A DNA stretch of 64,000 bases from Basidiobolus meristosporus CBS 931.73 (Eukaryota > Basidiobolomycota > Basidiobolomycetes > Basidiobolales > Basidiobolaceae): NCBI GenBank assembly GCA_002104905.1, contig MCFE01000377.1:1-64000 (forward strand). Reading direction: 5' to 3'. Below, piece by piece: positions 43,480-55,300 of this stretch; position 1 is the first letter of the stretch; each line of letters begins with the position of its first letter. The position numbers were made by a program, and so were the translations under genes. Below the pieces are notes generated by a model. The model saw only the letters and a list, made by a program, of their open reading frames with translations. It had not been told where the DNA came from and did not search any database.

Positions 43480-45650
43480 ATCCCATTATGCAATGCAATA
43501 ACACCTGTGGAAAAAATGCTAAGGATACTTTATGGAATCAAGTGAGCCCAGCAATCCATCTGCTGGTGAATGGTGTGAAGTTGTGGCTAGAGAAATGGTG
43601 TGTTTCAATTAATATCAGTAATGGGAGCTTTGAGGATTTACAACTACTTTTTGCCAAAATCATCCCAGGATGCCACCTATCATGTACATGGCATAAATGG
43701 AATACCATCATGCAGCTGGCAACATATGACCCAGAGACTGTCCTGATACCAGCATGTGCTAACAGTTGCATGGCATTCATGTCAGAAAATGCCTCCATTG
43801 CACAGTGTCCAACTTGTCAGGAATCCACTACCATTGGGGGAAAACATTGTTCACACTCCAGATATATTCTGTTGTTCATACTCCAGATACATTCTGGTCA
43901 TACCCCATCTGAGGAAGCTGATGCAGTCTGACAAATATTGCAAAGCTATACAGTACCACACTCAGCATCAATCAAGAGTAAACATATCCAATATATTTGA
44001 TGGCAATCCTTACAAACAGCTAAGAAGCAAGGGCTACTTTGAAGGTATGTATGACCATGCCTTTGCCTTGGCACTCAATGGATTCTCATTAAACAAGTAC
44101 TCTACCAGCAGATCCTACTGGCCACTGATTCTCATCAACCTGATTCTGCTGCCTATGTTACGGTACCAGAGCAGAAATCTGATAGTAGTCTCACCAATAT
44201 CTGGGCCTAAATACCATACAACCTGGATAGCCACCTGTATCCATTGTTTGATGATTTTTGAATGCTTTCCAGCAGGAAAACAGTAAGTGGCTGTGATGTA
44301 AAAGCACATATTATTATCTGCATTGGAGATACCCCAGCCATTGACAAGATAGCTGGCTTTTCTGGGCACAATGGACAGTATTGCTGCTAAATGTGTGAGA
44401 TCCAAGGGACTTGCTCTATAACTTACACACATTATTACTACCCAAATACCAACACCAAAAACATCATCTTTCCACTGAGAGAATGTACAGGAGTCAGCAT
44501 GCAATTGCAGCCAAGTTGGCAAGCTATAAGCCATTGGCCAGAATATGCAATTAATTGGAAACCTGAGATGCTTAAGATAGAGGGTATCTGTTGAGGCATA
44601 AGCTTTCCACTGGGAGCAATGCATTTGCCTTTCAACAATTTTCCCATACTGAGGACCAGGTTGTACACAGGGCATTTCAAGCTAAATGAGCCCTTAGAGA
44701 TACCAGGGTTAGGGTTATGCAACACTACAAGTGCAAGGACTGGATGAACTGAATATGTATTTGTTCAAGTGGCCTTCTGGAGCCATTTCTACCAAGAGTA
44801 CATTGGAAGCATTAGGAGTCATATGTGGACATAGTAGGATTATTAATCCAGAAGTGAATCACCAATGCCAACTTGATGCATCTAAAGCTTTTGTGCAAAG
44901 AGTTTGTGATGGGATTTGAGCAGCTATGCTACAAGCATAAAGCTGAGTGTGTAGATCTCTGCCACTACTGTATACATTCTCTACTCCATCTTGCACAGTG
45001 TGTGGAGAATATTGGGCCTTGCTTCACCTTTTGAGAGTTTCCTATGGAGCAGATGTGTGGGGAGACAGGAAGACAAGTCAAGTTATAGGTACCACCATAT
45101 CCCCATCTCATCAAGAATCTTACCTTCAAGTCCATCATATATGGCATTAAGAAGCTAAGCAGCCCCAATGCATAGGTAATCAGTTAGGTAATGCAAAGTT
45201 AGGTTGGGTGCAACAAGCAACTAATTTTTATCAGGAAAACTCTACCAAGGTATGCCGGATTTCTCATGGTCACAAGCCAACTTCTACACCATTCAATACA
45301 TGACTTACCCAAACAAGACCCAGAGTGCACCCATAAGGAGGACTAGAATCCAGCAGGGAGAAGGAATATATTAGCCAACTACCAAAAGGTTCTTTGCAGA
45401 TATTCATGTGGTATTTACGGCAAAAGTGGTGGCAACCAAGCATATAATTGCAAGATGTATAAGTAATCAGCAATTCAAGGTATATGGCAACTTTGCAAAT
45501 ATCACACTGAAAAGCCATAGGGTTGAAGTGATAGAGATGTGTTAATTGAAGCAGGTGTGTATACACATGAAGGCTTGTAAGCAGGAGCCATAATTCTTTT
45601 TGATTCAAACTATATGTGGAATACCTATGGTAGTAGTGGGTAAGCAAATA
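43480..45650 (+). pseudogene. Tnp2-type transposase
   Basis: Order of recognisable segments: YDPETVLIPACANSCMAF and a zinc-like CPTC near 43730-43820; YILVIPHLRKLM near 43889; YKQLRSKGYFEG, FALALNGFSLNKY, YWPLILINLILLP near 44010-44160; IGDTPAIDKIAGFSGHNGQY near 44320-44390; ISFPLGAMHLPF near 44600-44640; and LHLAQCVENIGPCFTFWEF near 44980-45045. These are hallmarks of the fungal and plant Tnp2 family that excises CACTA elements. At least six stops or frameshifts break it. Confidence 0.85.
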
Positions 45651-46104
45651 AAAAGGGGTGATTCAACAGTGGAATATATGAATGGCACAAGGGGAAATAG
45701 AAAAAGGGATATGCCATTTTGTAAGTTGGTATGGTAACATTTTATAGGAATAACTGAGGCAGCTATACTTCCATGATAATGCCAGCAGATGTCTGCAACA
45801 AGGCCATCAAAACACAGTCAACTTTTTTGCCATATAATGTAATTGCATGTTTTGGCAAGTTATGTCCACTCATACAAATGAATACTGTATTAAGTCCATC
45901 AAAAGATCATTCATGTGCTGTCAAGCTTATTACTCTACTTGGAAGTAAAACCAGCAAAATGCTGTCACAATCCTGCCATAAGATTGTGTAGAGGATCAAT
46001 AACTCCAAGCTGCCAGCATTAGGATGGCCTCATTACAGTATCCTGATGGCCAATCCAAATCAGATTCACTCACAGGACCAAATTGTTTTTCATGGGGGTG
46101 AGAG

Positions 46105-46439
46105 TTCTGATGATATTGGAAGTGATTGGGCAGCTTTGTAGATGATGTGATTCTGACTTAGGACTTATTGACTATGGAGGAGTATTCATACCTCTAAATG
46201 GTCCTGGCCAAGCAAAAGTGGAATTTATGCTTAGGAAGGTCTCAAGAACATGGGTGCAAGTTTTGGGGCCGCTTTAACAACTTATCAACTTCTCATATTC
46301 TGAGTACCTGATATTTTGGTGAAAATATTTCAAGTCAATCCCAATAAGGAATTTTGGCCAGGATTCTCTAAGATTTGTATACTATACCTAAAGTGACTAA
46401 TTTAAGTGAATATTTAGGTGTAGCTACAAATTTACAACA
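46105..46439 (-). repeat. degenerate solo copia LTR (first family)
   Basis: GATATTGGAAGTGATTGGG, GAGTACCTGATATTTTGGT.AAAATATT and GTGAATATTTAGGTG...TTTACAACA match the 1617-1966 LTR with many substitutions. No copia internal region lies beside it. Confidence 0.8.
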
Positions 46440-46645
46440 CTACCTGCTACTGTACAATGAATTATAACAAAAAATCTGAAGGAAAACACCTGCTGAAGGC
46501 CAGCAAAATACTGTTAGAATACCAGCAGAATATCAGCAGATTATCAGATGAATCCCAAGTACAAGATTTTTCATAGGGTATTGGAGCACTGGTGTATTCA
46601 GTAGATTGGGAGTGGAAAAAAGAGGCAACAGCCAATTAATGAGAC

Positions 46646-48528
46646 AATCAAGACCTCGGCCCTTGCCTGCCTTTCTAGATTTGGCATTTCAAACAACAAC
46701 ACAAGAAGCAAACCCATTGACCAGTGAGAAATGCACCCACTTTGGAGTCTGATTTAACAAGCTTACTGATCGAGTGTTGGTTGAGAATCACCAGTAGCGA
46801 GGCCAGCCGTATCTTCAATGTCAAACAATCCTGGGGGTTGACTTGGGTATGTCCTTATGGTGGGATTCACGGCAAACAGATTCACCAATCGACGTGGTGG
46901 CTCATGAAGAAACCCTGAAGAATGGGGAATATTACGCGAAATCCAGCATTTGCGCCTGGGACAACCGTGGAAGTGTCAGAATTGCTGGCGAACTGGGTGT
47001 CAACCAGATATAAATGAAATGGGAGATGGGCTCACTATTCAGATGTCTACCACGGTATAGTGGTCACTCAATCGGGACACGTGCCCTGGAACAGAATTCA
47101 TTTGATTGCATTGGATATACCAACTGTAGGGGGCCAACTCAATGCTACCAAAAAGCAATTCGGATGCATATGTGGGACGAAGAACAGTTGGCAACCAGAT
47201 CCACAATGACCAGCCGGCCTTGATCAGAATTGAGATGTTGGATCTTGTAGGAGGATTTTGAGATTCGATGTGCCACAGGGAGAAAGGTCAGAAATGGGGC
47301 TCGTCATGTAGTGCAGAGCAAGTCACAAGATCCTGTGGCGAAGGAGCCCCCATTAAAACTAGGAATTGGCCCAATGATTTCCTTTTCGATGGTAAGTTAC
47401 TCAGTGTCCCCTTATTCCAATGGAGGCCAATCGCCAAAGCAAGAGTGCTATGCAGCCAGCGGTGCACGGTAGCCAGCAAAGTCGACAATACGAAATCATG
47501 CAGCAGGGTAATGACCGGTTAAAGTGAGGGGACTGCTTCGCGCCATAACATCAGCACCAAGAGGCAATGGAGCCTAATGATTGCAAATGTCCACCCTTAA
47601 TGCAGTATGGCTGGGGCCAATCTCCGATCCGATTTTGAGTTGAGCTTAAGCTTTCTAGAAGTCCAATTTGACAAAGGTTGTTGAGTACACTTAATTGCTG
47701 GCCAATCCAACTGTGGATACAGGAGTAATTTGCCCATTGCCAAGTATAGGTGAGGTTGATGGCATCAAGGAAGATTTCGGATTCCTCTTCGACGAATTAA
47801 CTAGGGGAATGTACGAAATTGGCCGATAGGGTCACACAAACCCCTCACCATTGTCATCATGGTGCTCCCCACATGGCATCCAATGTTCACTAATCAAGGA
47901 TCACAGCCATAGCCATTGCACGAACGGAAGCAGATATCACGTTTTAACTCAAGATGACACCCTCCAGCATGGATTTGGTCGAAGGGTAAACTTGACTAAA
48001 CCACAACACTAAATTTAGAATTATTTGATTTTCCGACGATCATTACTCCTGTGCTACTTTCATACCCGACACACCTGTCAGTTGAATCCAGCAGTGAAGT
48101 CATTCCACACTCGACCGGCGACCTCGTGTACTTGGAATAGGCGCCCGAATGGACTAGGGTTGCTTGTAGACGGCGAGGAGAGCCCTTTCCCGTGCTCGAG
48201 AGAAGCGGTGGCATACGTATATCGTCGACCATTATACAACCTGACTAGGAGCGATTCTGCATGCACCATCCCAAACCCACTCACATCCTAGAGTTTCCGA
48301 AGAAGTGATCATTCAATTACTAACCGCAGCCATCCCCGCCCGCTCCGTTCCGATGGTCCAAGAATAGGAATAGCGTGAATATGAGATGCGCAACGGATTC
48401 GGAAGGAATAAACAAAACTGATCAAGAGGTACGTTTCCAAGATTTCAATCAAAGCGAAATTTACATGTCGGCCCTTCCGATTGTTCCCGGCCCACATGGA
48501 TTCACCAAGCCAGAGACTTTCCAACCTC
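46646..48528. other. no recognised gene; composition becomes balanced
   Basis: Open frames here are short, overlap on both strands, and show no domain I know. CpG is common again, unlike in the repeats to the left. This stretch could hold an exon-rich gene that I cannot resolve, a pseudogene, or long upstream DNA of the alternative oxidase gene. Confidence 0.5.
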
Positions 48529-48536
48529 TATATATA
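48529..48536 (+). promoter_or_regulatory. TATA box of alternative oxidase gene
   Basis: TATATATA lies 67 bases before the start codon, consistent with a short 5' leader. Confidence 0.55.
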
Positions 48537-48602
48537 CAATGATGTGGCCACCCAGCACAACAGAAAACAACAACGGCAATAGCAACTACCAATTCATTCA
48601 TC

Positions 48603-49974
48603 ATGAACGCGCTGAGAACTTCTCAACTTCTGGCTTCCAAGTCGATGGCTGGTGTTTCAACCTCCTTACTGGCCTCCACCCAGCTACGCTGCTCGATGGC
48701 CCGTGCAACACCAGTGTTGGCACGCCAACTACATCTCCAGCCTTACAAGGATGAGAAGAAATCCGTCGTGAATCCTGAACTCTACAAAATCCCCGAGGAG
48801 CTTCTAAACGATGTCCACCCCAAGGCCATTCGCAACGCCTTTATTTCCCGGCAACTTTCCTCGGAGGAACTCGAGAAGTGGGACATTGGGTTGACCAAGC
48901 ATCGCGAGCCCATCACATTTGGCGACAAGGTGGCCCTGACCGTGGTCAAGTCCTTGCGTATTCCCGCCGATCTCTTCTTCCGAAAGAAGTACATGCATCG
49001 CGCAGTGGTACGTATCCAGATCGTCGAGCCCCGAGGTAATCTCGTGTACTAATCCCAAATCCCCCTTTGGGCAGGCCCTCGAAACGGTTGCTGCAGTGCC
49101 TGGAATGGTTGGAGGTAAGGAAACTCACCAGATTGGATATGTGGATTGAGTATTGATGCGATTTCCACCAGCGGTCATTCGCCACCTCAGAAGTCTCCGC
49201 AAGATGAAGCATGATGGAGGTAACTATATGCGCAAACGGATTCATCTGGAACCCACCGATACTAATTCGTCCCTTCCAGGCTGGATCACCCATCTTTTAC
49301 ACGAGGCAGAGAACGAAAGGTAAATCCCGAGCAGTATGGACTGATTGGTTCTACAGTGTCTCACCCGTCTTGCTCCACAGAATGCATCTGCTTACTTGGA
49401 TGAAGGTCTGCCAACCCACGCTTCTTGAGAGAATGCTTGTAACAGCGGTCCAGGTAATATTGACTACGGCAAATGGCAGCGCGGGCGATCATTGACTAAC
49501 CCAACGCGTAGGGTGTATTCTTCAACTGTTTCTTCCTGTTCTATCTGTGCACACCCAAGACCGCCCATAGGTAAGTGGCTTATCAGGATGTGGCTGGCGC
49601 ATCCGGATTGCTCATGGCATTTGCTGTTACGTAGGATCGTTGGCTATCTCGAAGAAGAGGCCGTCATCTCGTACACGGGCTTCTTGAAGGAGATTGACGA
49701 GGGACGAATCGAGAACAAGCCAGCGCCCCAGATCGCCATCGACTACTGGAACCTACAAAAATCCGCCACTATCAGGGATGTCGTACTCGCCGTTCGTGCT
49801 GACGAGGCTCTTCACCGCGACACTAACCATCATTTCTCCGACCGAATCTCCCTACGACAGGAGGATCTCCGCACCGAGATCAGTCGCACCAAGCTGCTTC
49901 ATGCTCAGCAGGCTGCTGAGAAGAGCAAGCCGGAGGAAGTCCACGACAACGAGCATGCTGGCAAATGGGCCTAA
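48603..49974 (+). CDS. AOX1: mitochondrial alternative oxidase
   Basis: Ubiquinol:oxygen oxidoreductase of the mitochondrial inner membrane. It passes electrons from ubiquinol to O2 without pumping protons. Seven exons join in phase to 334 aa: 48603-49007, 49075-49114, 49172-49219, 49280-49319, 49381-49453, 49512-49570, 49635-49974. All six introns are 57-67 nt, GT-AG. The N-terminal ~45 residues are rich in Ser, Arg and Ala with few acids, like a presequence. All six di-iron ligands are visible: E138 ([10 protein letters not shown]), E177 and H180 (HEAENERMHL), E228 ([12 protein letters not shown]), E279 and H282 ([12 protein letters not shown]). Fungal AOX is about 330-360 aa, so the length is normal. 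The family is often induced when the cytochrome chain is blocked. I see no regulatory site that shows this here. Confidence 0.97.
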
Positions 49975-50528
49975 CCTCCCGATCACCTCTATATCTGTAT
50001 ACACCCGCTATTTATCATCAGTTGTACTAAATAAACATATATTATCCACTGACCAACCATCCAATTTATTACGGGACTCCTTCGCAATTGGCCATGATGT
50101 GCATTTCAGGACCATTTCCTGACCAGCCTACGGATCGGTTAGTCCCATACAAAATTCCGATCTGACGCTAGGTTTCTTCATCGCTGACTTGGAAGTGGGT
50201 TCAGTTTGGGTAAACCATATCATGCACTATCATACCTTCGTCAGCTGGTTCAGATTGTACCTTTTATGAGCCCTTTCGATGGTCGTTCCAATTGGCTGCC
50301 GAGGACTACAAATGGGCCGATTAAGCCCCTTTGCAGCTGAATATTTACCTCGACTGTCCAAATCAGTATTTTCTCACTTACGGAGTGACCATTCATCAGT
50401 AGCAACCCCTCCCCACCCTACGCATAGTATTTGGCTGCCTGACAAGCCTCTCTAGCACACGTCCTAGTTTTCCCGTATAGCGCTCCCCTACCTGCCAAGC
50501 CCCCAGCTTTCACTTCCCACTGGCCAAC
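49975..50528. other. intergenic region between AOX and the WC-2-like gene
   Basis: Holds a poly(A) signal for AOX (AATAAA, 50029-50034), then the upstream region of the next plus-strand gene. No other frame is convincing. Confidence 0.6.
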
Positions 50529-51806
50529 ATGGATTTTGGCACCTCTAATCCTTGTACCCCTAGTTCTTGCGAGCCAGGTAACTCTAACAACAGTCCTAGT
50601 ATCACCTCACGTTCACAGCCTTCCTACAACAATCTCCAATGCGAACGCAACCAGCAGCACTGCCAACGGCTCAAGTTCACGCAGCAACCTGTTCGCCAAC
50701 CACATGTTTCGCCTTGAAGCCGAATTCCTCCACCGCTGCTCCACCCAAACCAAAACCGTCTATCCCAGTCAGCAATTCCTATCTAATCGAGTTCACGAAA
50801 CGAAAGAACTGGTCACATCGCATCATCGACCAGCTACCGGACTTCTATTATGTTATCAACCCGGCCGGGTGTTTTATGTACTGCTCACCCTCCTCGATGG
50901 CGCTGGTAGGGTACTCCCCCACCGAGCTGATAGGGAGGAATATCGTGGACTTCATCCATGTGGATGACGTGGATATCTTCATACGGGATATCAAACAGTC
51001 GTTGGAGGAGCACCAGTTCAAACTCTTCTACCGTTTCCGAAAGAAGGATGATAGGTTCGTAATGTTAGAAGCCCAAGGGCACGCGTATAGAAAAGGGAAT
51101 CCCGAGGCGAAGTGTTTCTTCAGCATCGCCCGACCTTACCCGTTGAAAGCCACCTCGAACATGGACAAACTGCTCGAGCTGAAGCTGGAGAACGAGATCC
51201 TACGACAAAGACTGGCCCGCCTGCGCGGCGGGTACTACGACGACTCGGCTAGCCCCCAGTCTAGTGTGAATCAAGACCTCGACGAAACCCTTCTGGAGGA
51301 GAGCACGTACAACGATGAGGACTTGCGTAATTCATTAGACCTTCGAGGCGGACGGGTGGACCGTGGGGCCTCTAGCTCCACTTCCACGTCGAACTCGAAC
51401 TCAACCTCATGCATTTACCCAATACCCAACAAGGAGGAGACCCCAACCCAGTCGCAAACACAATCGAATAGTGCGCTTGGGGCGAACAAAAAAAAGGTAG
51501 CACGCTTTTTAGACAGTAGGAAGAGGTGTGACTCGCTGGAAACTAAACATCTGTTCTCTTCATTCAAGCGAAAGCACAAGATCGAGGACGACGTGGATCG
51601 CGTCTGTACAGAATGTGGGAAAACCGACTCTCCCTGAATGGCGTAAGGGTCCGCACGGGCCCAAGACGTAAGTGCATCTGTTGATGAGCCGTTGGTTTGA
51701 TTCCAGAGAACTGACCGAATCTAGTCTGTGTAATGCCTGCGGGTTGAGATGGGCCAAAAAATCCCGGCGAGAATCCAAAACGGAAGGGGCCGCCAGCGAA
51801 TCATAG
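50529..51806 (+). CDS. wc-2: white-collar-2-like PAS/GATA zinc-finger protein, with an apparent frame break
   Basis: WC-2 proteins partner the blue-light receptor WC-1 and bind GATA-type promoter elements. A PAS domain is visible (SHRIIDQLPDFYYVINPAG, CSPSSMALVGYSPTELIGRN, HVDDVDIFIRDI), followed by a coiled-coil-like segment (LLELKLENEILRQRLARL), a Ser/Thr-rich stretch and a C-terminal GATA finger. Model: exon 50529-50577, intron 50578-50618 (41 nt, short), exon 50619-51667, intron 51668-51724, exon 51725-51806. A start at 50639 is the alternative if the first intron is wrong. The finger is CTEC-X18-CNAC, but the two Cys pairs lie in different frames. One extra base in the CCC at 51632-51634 produces TGA at 51635-51637. 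With that base the reading frame ends inside the finger. Either the assembly is wrong by one base or the allele is mutant. Confidence 0.88.
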
Positions 51807-52326
51807 TGGCCATGGATCCCTCGCCAACGCAGGCGATCGTTACTAGGGATCATCTTCTATCTATACCTTTCTATCTCTTTCTTATCTTGACATTGATGTC
51901 GTCACACCGTCACCGTTTCCGTTACCGCTTTCATATCCCCACGACTCTTCAGCATGTTCTTATTATTCCTGCATTGTGCTGCTTGGCACCCAGCCCTAGC
52001 GATATGTAAGTAGCAGTTGGCCTCCCACTTAGTAGGTAGAGAGTAATCCCCCTCCCAGAGCGATCCGGAGAAGAGGGGATCAGCTCTACAGCAAATGCGA
52101 CCACATGTAGATAATCAACTTAATACACACTGAAAATACACCCCATCACCCCGAATGAAAAGAAAGAGTTAACGCATCTAACGAAACGAGGTGTGTGTCT
52201 ACGAATAAAACAAATGATGCCTGACTCGCGATTTATTTCATTCCAGAGGATTTTTTGATAGAAACGAATGGATTACGATTATTGTGGGTATGGATAAGAT
52301 GTATGGTTGAGGCAGGCTTGGATGGG
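51807..52326. other. convergent intergenic region, WC-2-like and chitin synthase 3' ends
   Basis: Low-complexity and pyrimidine-rich stretches, no frame of note. The two genes run towards each other here, so both terminators should lie inside. Confidence 0.55.
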
Positions 52327-55300
52327 CTATCTTGACTGCTGAGAGGAGCCACTACTGGAAGTCTCATCATTTCCCGACCTTGGATTCGTCCCTAGGTTTA
52401 CCGAGGAGAGCCTGGCAAGCTGGCTTGGGGTGTGATAGCCTAGTTTATCTATGGATGTACCAGAGACGTTGATCCCTTGCACCTGGTTGATGGCCAGATT
52501 GGTCTTCCGGCGCTTGTTACGTTCGAATTCGGACCATTTCTTCATGGTGATCTGGGTCGAGTCGAATTCCCCTTCCTTCTCGCCATGGCCTCCGGCCCCT
52601 TGCTTCTCCCCCTCGACCTGCCTTGTCTGACCCCAGCTGAAGTCGTCGAAATGCCAGAACGCGTACACCGGGAGGATGAAGTTCCAAACGAGCAATGAGA
52701 GCAAGTAGATCAGCATCCAGCCAACATAGATCACCTTCCGCGTGGTCATCAGGATCAGTATGGCCGGTAAGCCCAAAATCACGGCCAGGAGGATCAGAGG
52801 GATAATCGGTGCGGGGGTCATGAGGAATGAGGCAATGACCAGATAAAGGGTAAAGCAGATGGCAGCCGGGAGAACCACCGTTCCCAAAAGCTCTAGGAAG
52901 ACCACGAATTGCATCGAGAAGCAAAAGGTCCCACACAGGTCTCGGATCAGGACCAGCTCCAGAAGGTTGTGTACAGTTGAGTTGATCCAGCGTCGCCGTT
53001 GAGACAACAAGATGCCGAAGGTGTCGGGCACCACCGTCTTGCACACCGCTTGAGGCACGAAGATCATCTTTCTTTTCGGGAAGGTCCGGAGCATCAGCGT
53101 GGTGAGGAACCGATCTTCTCCCAGCAGCAGGAGGTTTTTCTTGTGCAGAGTGTCGACCACATTCTCCGAGTAATGCTCCACGATATCCGGGCTGGCCAGC
53201 ACAGGCACCCAGAGTCCGGTCGACCCCTTAGGCGCCTTGATCCTGTACATGCAGAAGCATCCGGGTAGACAGGTGACGCCACCGAATACAGACTCGAACG
53301 CTTTGCTCAGATGGTGGGAGATGTAGTATTCAAACACCTGGATCATAGTCACCCAGGAATCGCGTTTGTTGGCAATCTTGGTCTCCCCACACAAGCCCAT
53401 GATTTGCGGATCTCGAACCATGCAGGACACCATTCGAGTGACCGAGTCTGGATATACCTTGGTATCAGCATCCACCATCAGTACGATCTCAAAGTTGTCA
53501 GGACTCACTCCGGTCACGCCCCAGATCGCGTTGAACAGCTCGTACTCCATCTCGGTCATCCGCTCATCGAACATAACGTGCTGTAGGAAGGACATCAAAA
53601 TGATCTGACTGTCGCGCTTTCCACGGTTCCCAGGCTTGGGGAGATTCGCCTCTTCCGGGGTGCCGCACTTCGAGATGAGGATCATCGGAACCCTGGGCTG
53701 CCTCTCGGTAGGCACGGTACTGTCGTCGAACTTGTAATACCCTGCGTAGATCTTGGACATATTGTGACGCTTAGTGCCGTCAGCGATAGCAATGTATGAC
53801 ATCGGCTGAACCAGTTCCGGGGCAATGACGAAGTCCTTCATCATGGAGAGGCAGATATCCGGGGTGGATAGGTCATTTCCAAAGCCAGTGATGACTCCAT
53901 CAGCGATGACCAGAATCAGTTTGTGCGAAGATGGATAATCAGTCAGGGTGAGTGAGTCGAGGGTGGTGCGTAGCCCTTGCTCCCCTTCGGAATAGCAAGT
54001 GACCAGCATGATCGTGTGGGCCAAGGGGAAATTGAATGGCTGGAACGTAACTGGTGGTGGGGTTGGAGGGACATGTACCGGGGAGGTTGCAGCCAACGAA
54101 CTGTTGGACGTCCGACGTGAGAGAGTCAGGTTCAGCGGCTCTGGCGTGCCCGCTGCCCTTCGGGTTCCTGTTGTCGCCGGAGACGTTGGCTGACTGTCTG
54201 AACCAGGCCCGCAGAAAGGATCAAGGTGTTCCTCTTTGAGCTAGGCTCCTGGACAGGGACAGGAATGGGAATGGAGTATCTGCTTGTGTTGGGAAGGAAC
54301 GCCCCGCTGTTCCTTACAGATTGGGAATTCGATCGAACAGCGGAGAATGCAATGTGACTGGGATTATCACTCCACAATTCAATGGCCTCCAGTCTTTTCA
54401 TACGCTCTTCGTACGTTTCCTGCCGGAAGGTTCCTAACCGCCAGCTCAGCACCCACCCAAAGAAGACGGCAAGGAAAAACTTGGTGAGAACCACACCCAG
54501 GATGACGACGAGCGAAACGTAAAGGATGATGTTGGAGATGATGCACCCCATGGAGTTCGTGTCCAATGTCCCCACCTTGAGGATCTCCATTGCACACCTG
54601 GCTTCAGCCTTGTGATAGTTGTTGAAGAGGAATGTCACATCGGTGCCTCGGTGCGGGGAGTTTGCACTACGCAGTGTTTCGAATACCGGTGGGACCTCAA
54701 TGCCAGGAACTAGAGAATTCAAGATATCGAAATCAAGTATATTCCTAAACACACACGAAACTTGTGTCAATTCACACATTCAGGTAATGTCCAGAATACA
54801 TTTCGACTTACCCATTGTATACGGCCAGGTTGCGGTTCTTTCTCAGGACGTCATTCCAATTATAATAAACATCCCCCAGGACATTCAAGCGCACCAGGGC
54901 ATCCCTCGACACCTTAGAGACGTGGCAGCCAGTTTGATTGGTGTTGTCGTTGGTGTGTGGGTAATAGGTGGCGTTGCGAACGACGCAGGGGAAATAGTTG
55001 TACACGTTCCCAGCAGAATCCGCCCCATTAGTGACCCTTAAGACGTTTTTACAGTTCCCATTGATTTGCTGAAACAAGTAGGACATATCCATGGCTCCGG
55101 CTAGAGAAACAACACTCCCCCCTTGGGTCAGTATTGCATTAACGGTGGGGTGGTTGAACCCTGATATCTTATAAGCCCTTCCGTTGACGATAGAATAGTC
55201 TATACCGATGGTCCCCTGTTTGACACGCAGGGAAACGCCCCCTCCGCAGAGGACTTGCTGCAATCCAAATGTAAGAAAGCCCACAAACAGGCAGAGAAAT

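Larger units (their letters stand above)
41472..46645 (+). mobile_element. CACTA/Tnp2-like DNA transposon, degenerate
   Basis: The inside encodes a broken Tnp2-type transposase (PF02992). Near the ends, 41512-41560 and 46595-46641 are inverted copies of each other (TTATTGGCTATTGCCTCTTT against AAGAGGCAACAGCCAATTAA), which supports one element of about 5.1 kb. The exact tips and target duplication are not clear. The right edge coincides with the change from AT-rich to balanced composition. A copia LTR relic (46105-46439) lies inside it. Confidence 0.65.

Noticed and set aside
47014-48291. Several 60-90-codon frames before alternative oxidase
   Set aside because: They overlap on both strands, share no domain, and cannot be joined into a model with recognisable protein. 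Reported as unannotated DNA instead.
52477-53608. Plus-strand and alternative minus-strand frames across the chitin synthase catalytic exon
   Set aside because: The exon has strong motifs in one frame. The others are His/Arg/Gln-rich shadows of GC-richer coding DNA without domains.
53990-54100. TTG at 54096 as start of the chitin synthase
   Set aside because: The frame continues upstream past this codon. Exon 54240-52327 joins in phase to five more exons with the class IV N-terminal domains, giving an exact 1,234-codon protein plus stop.
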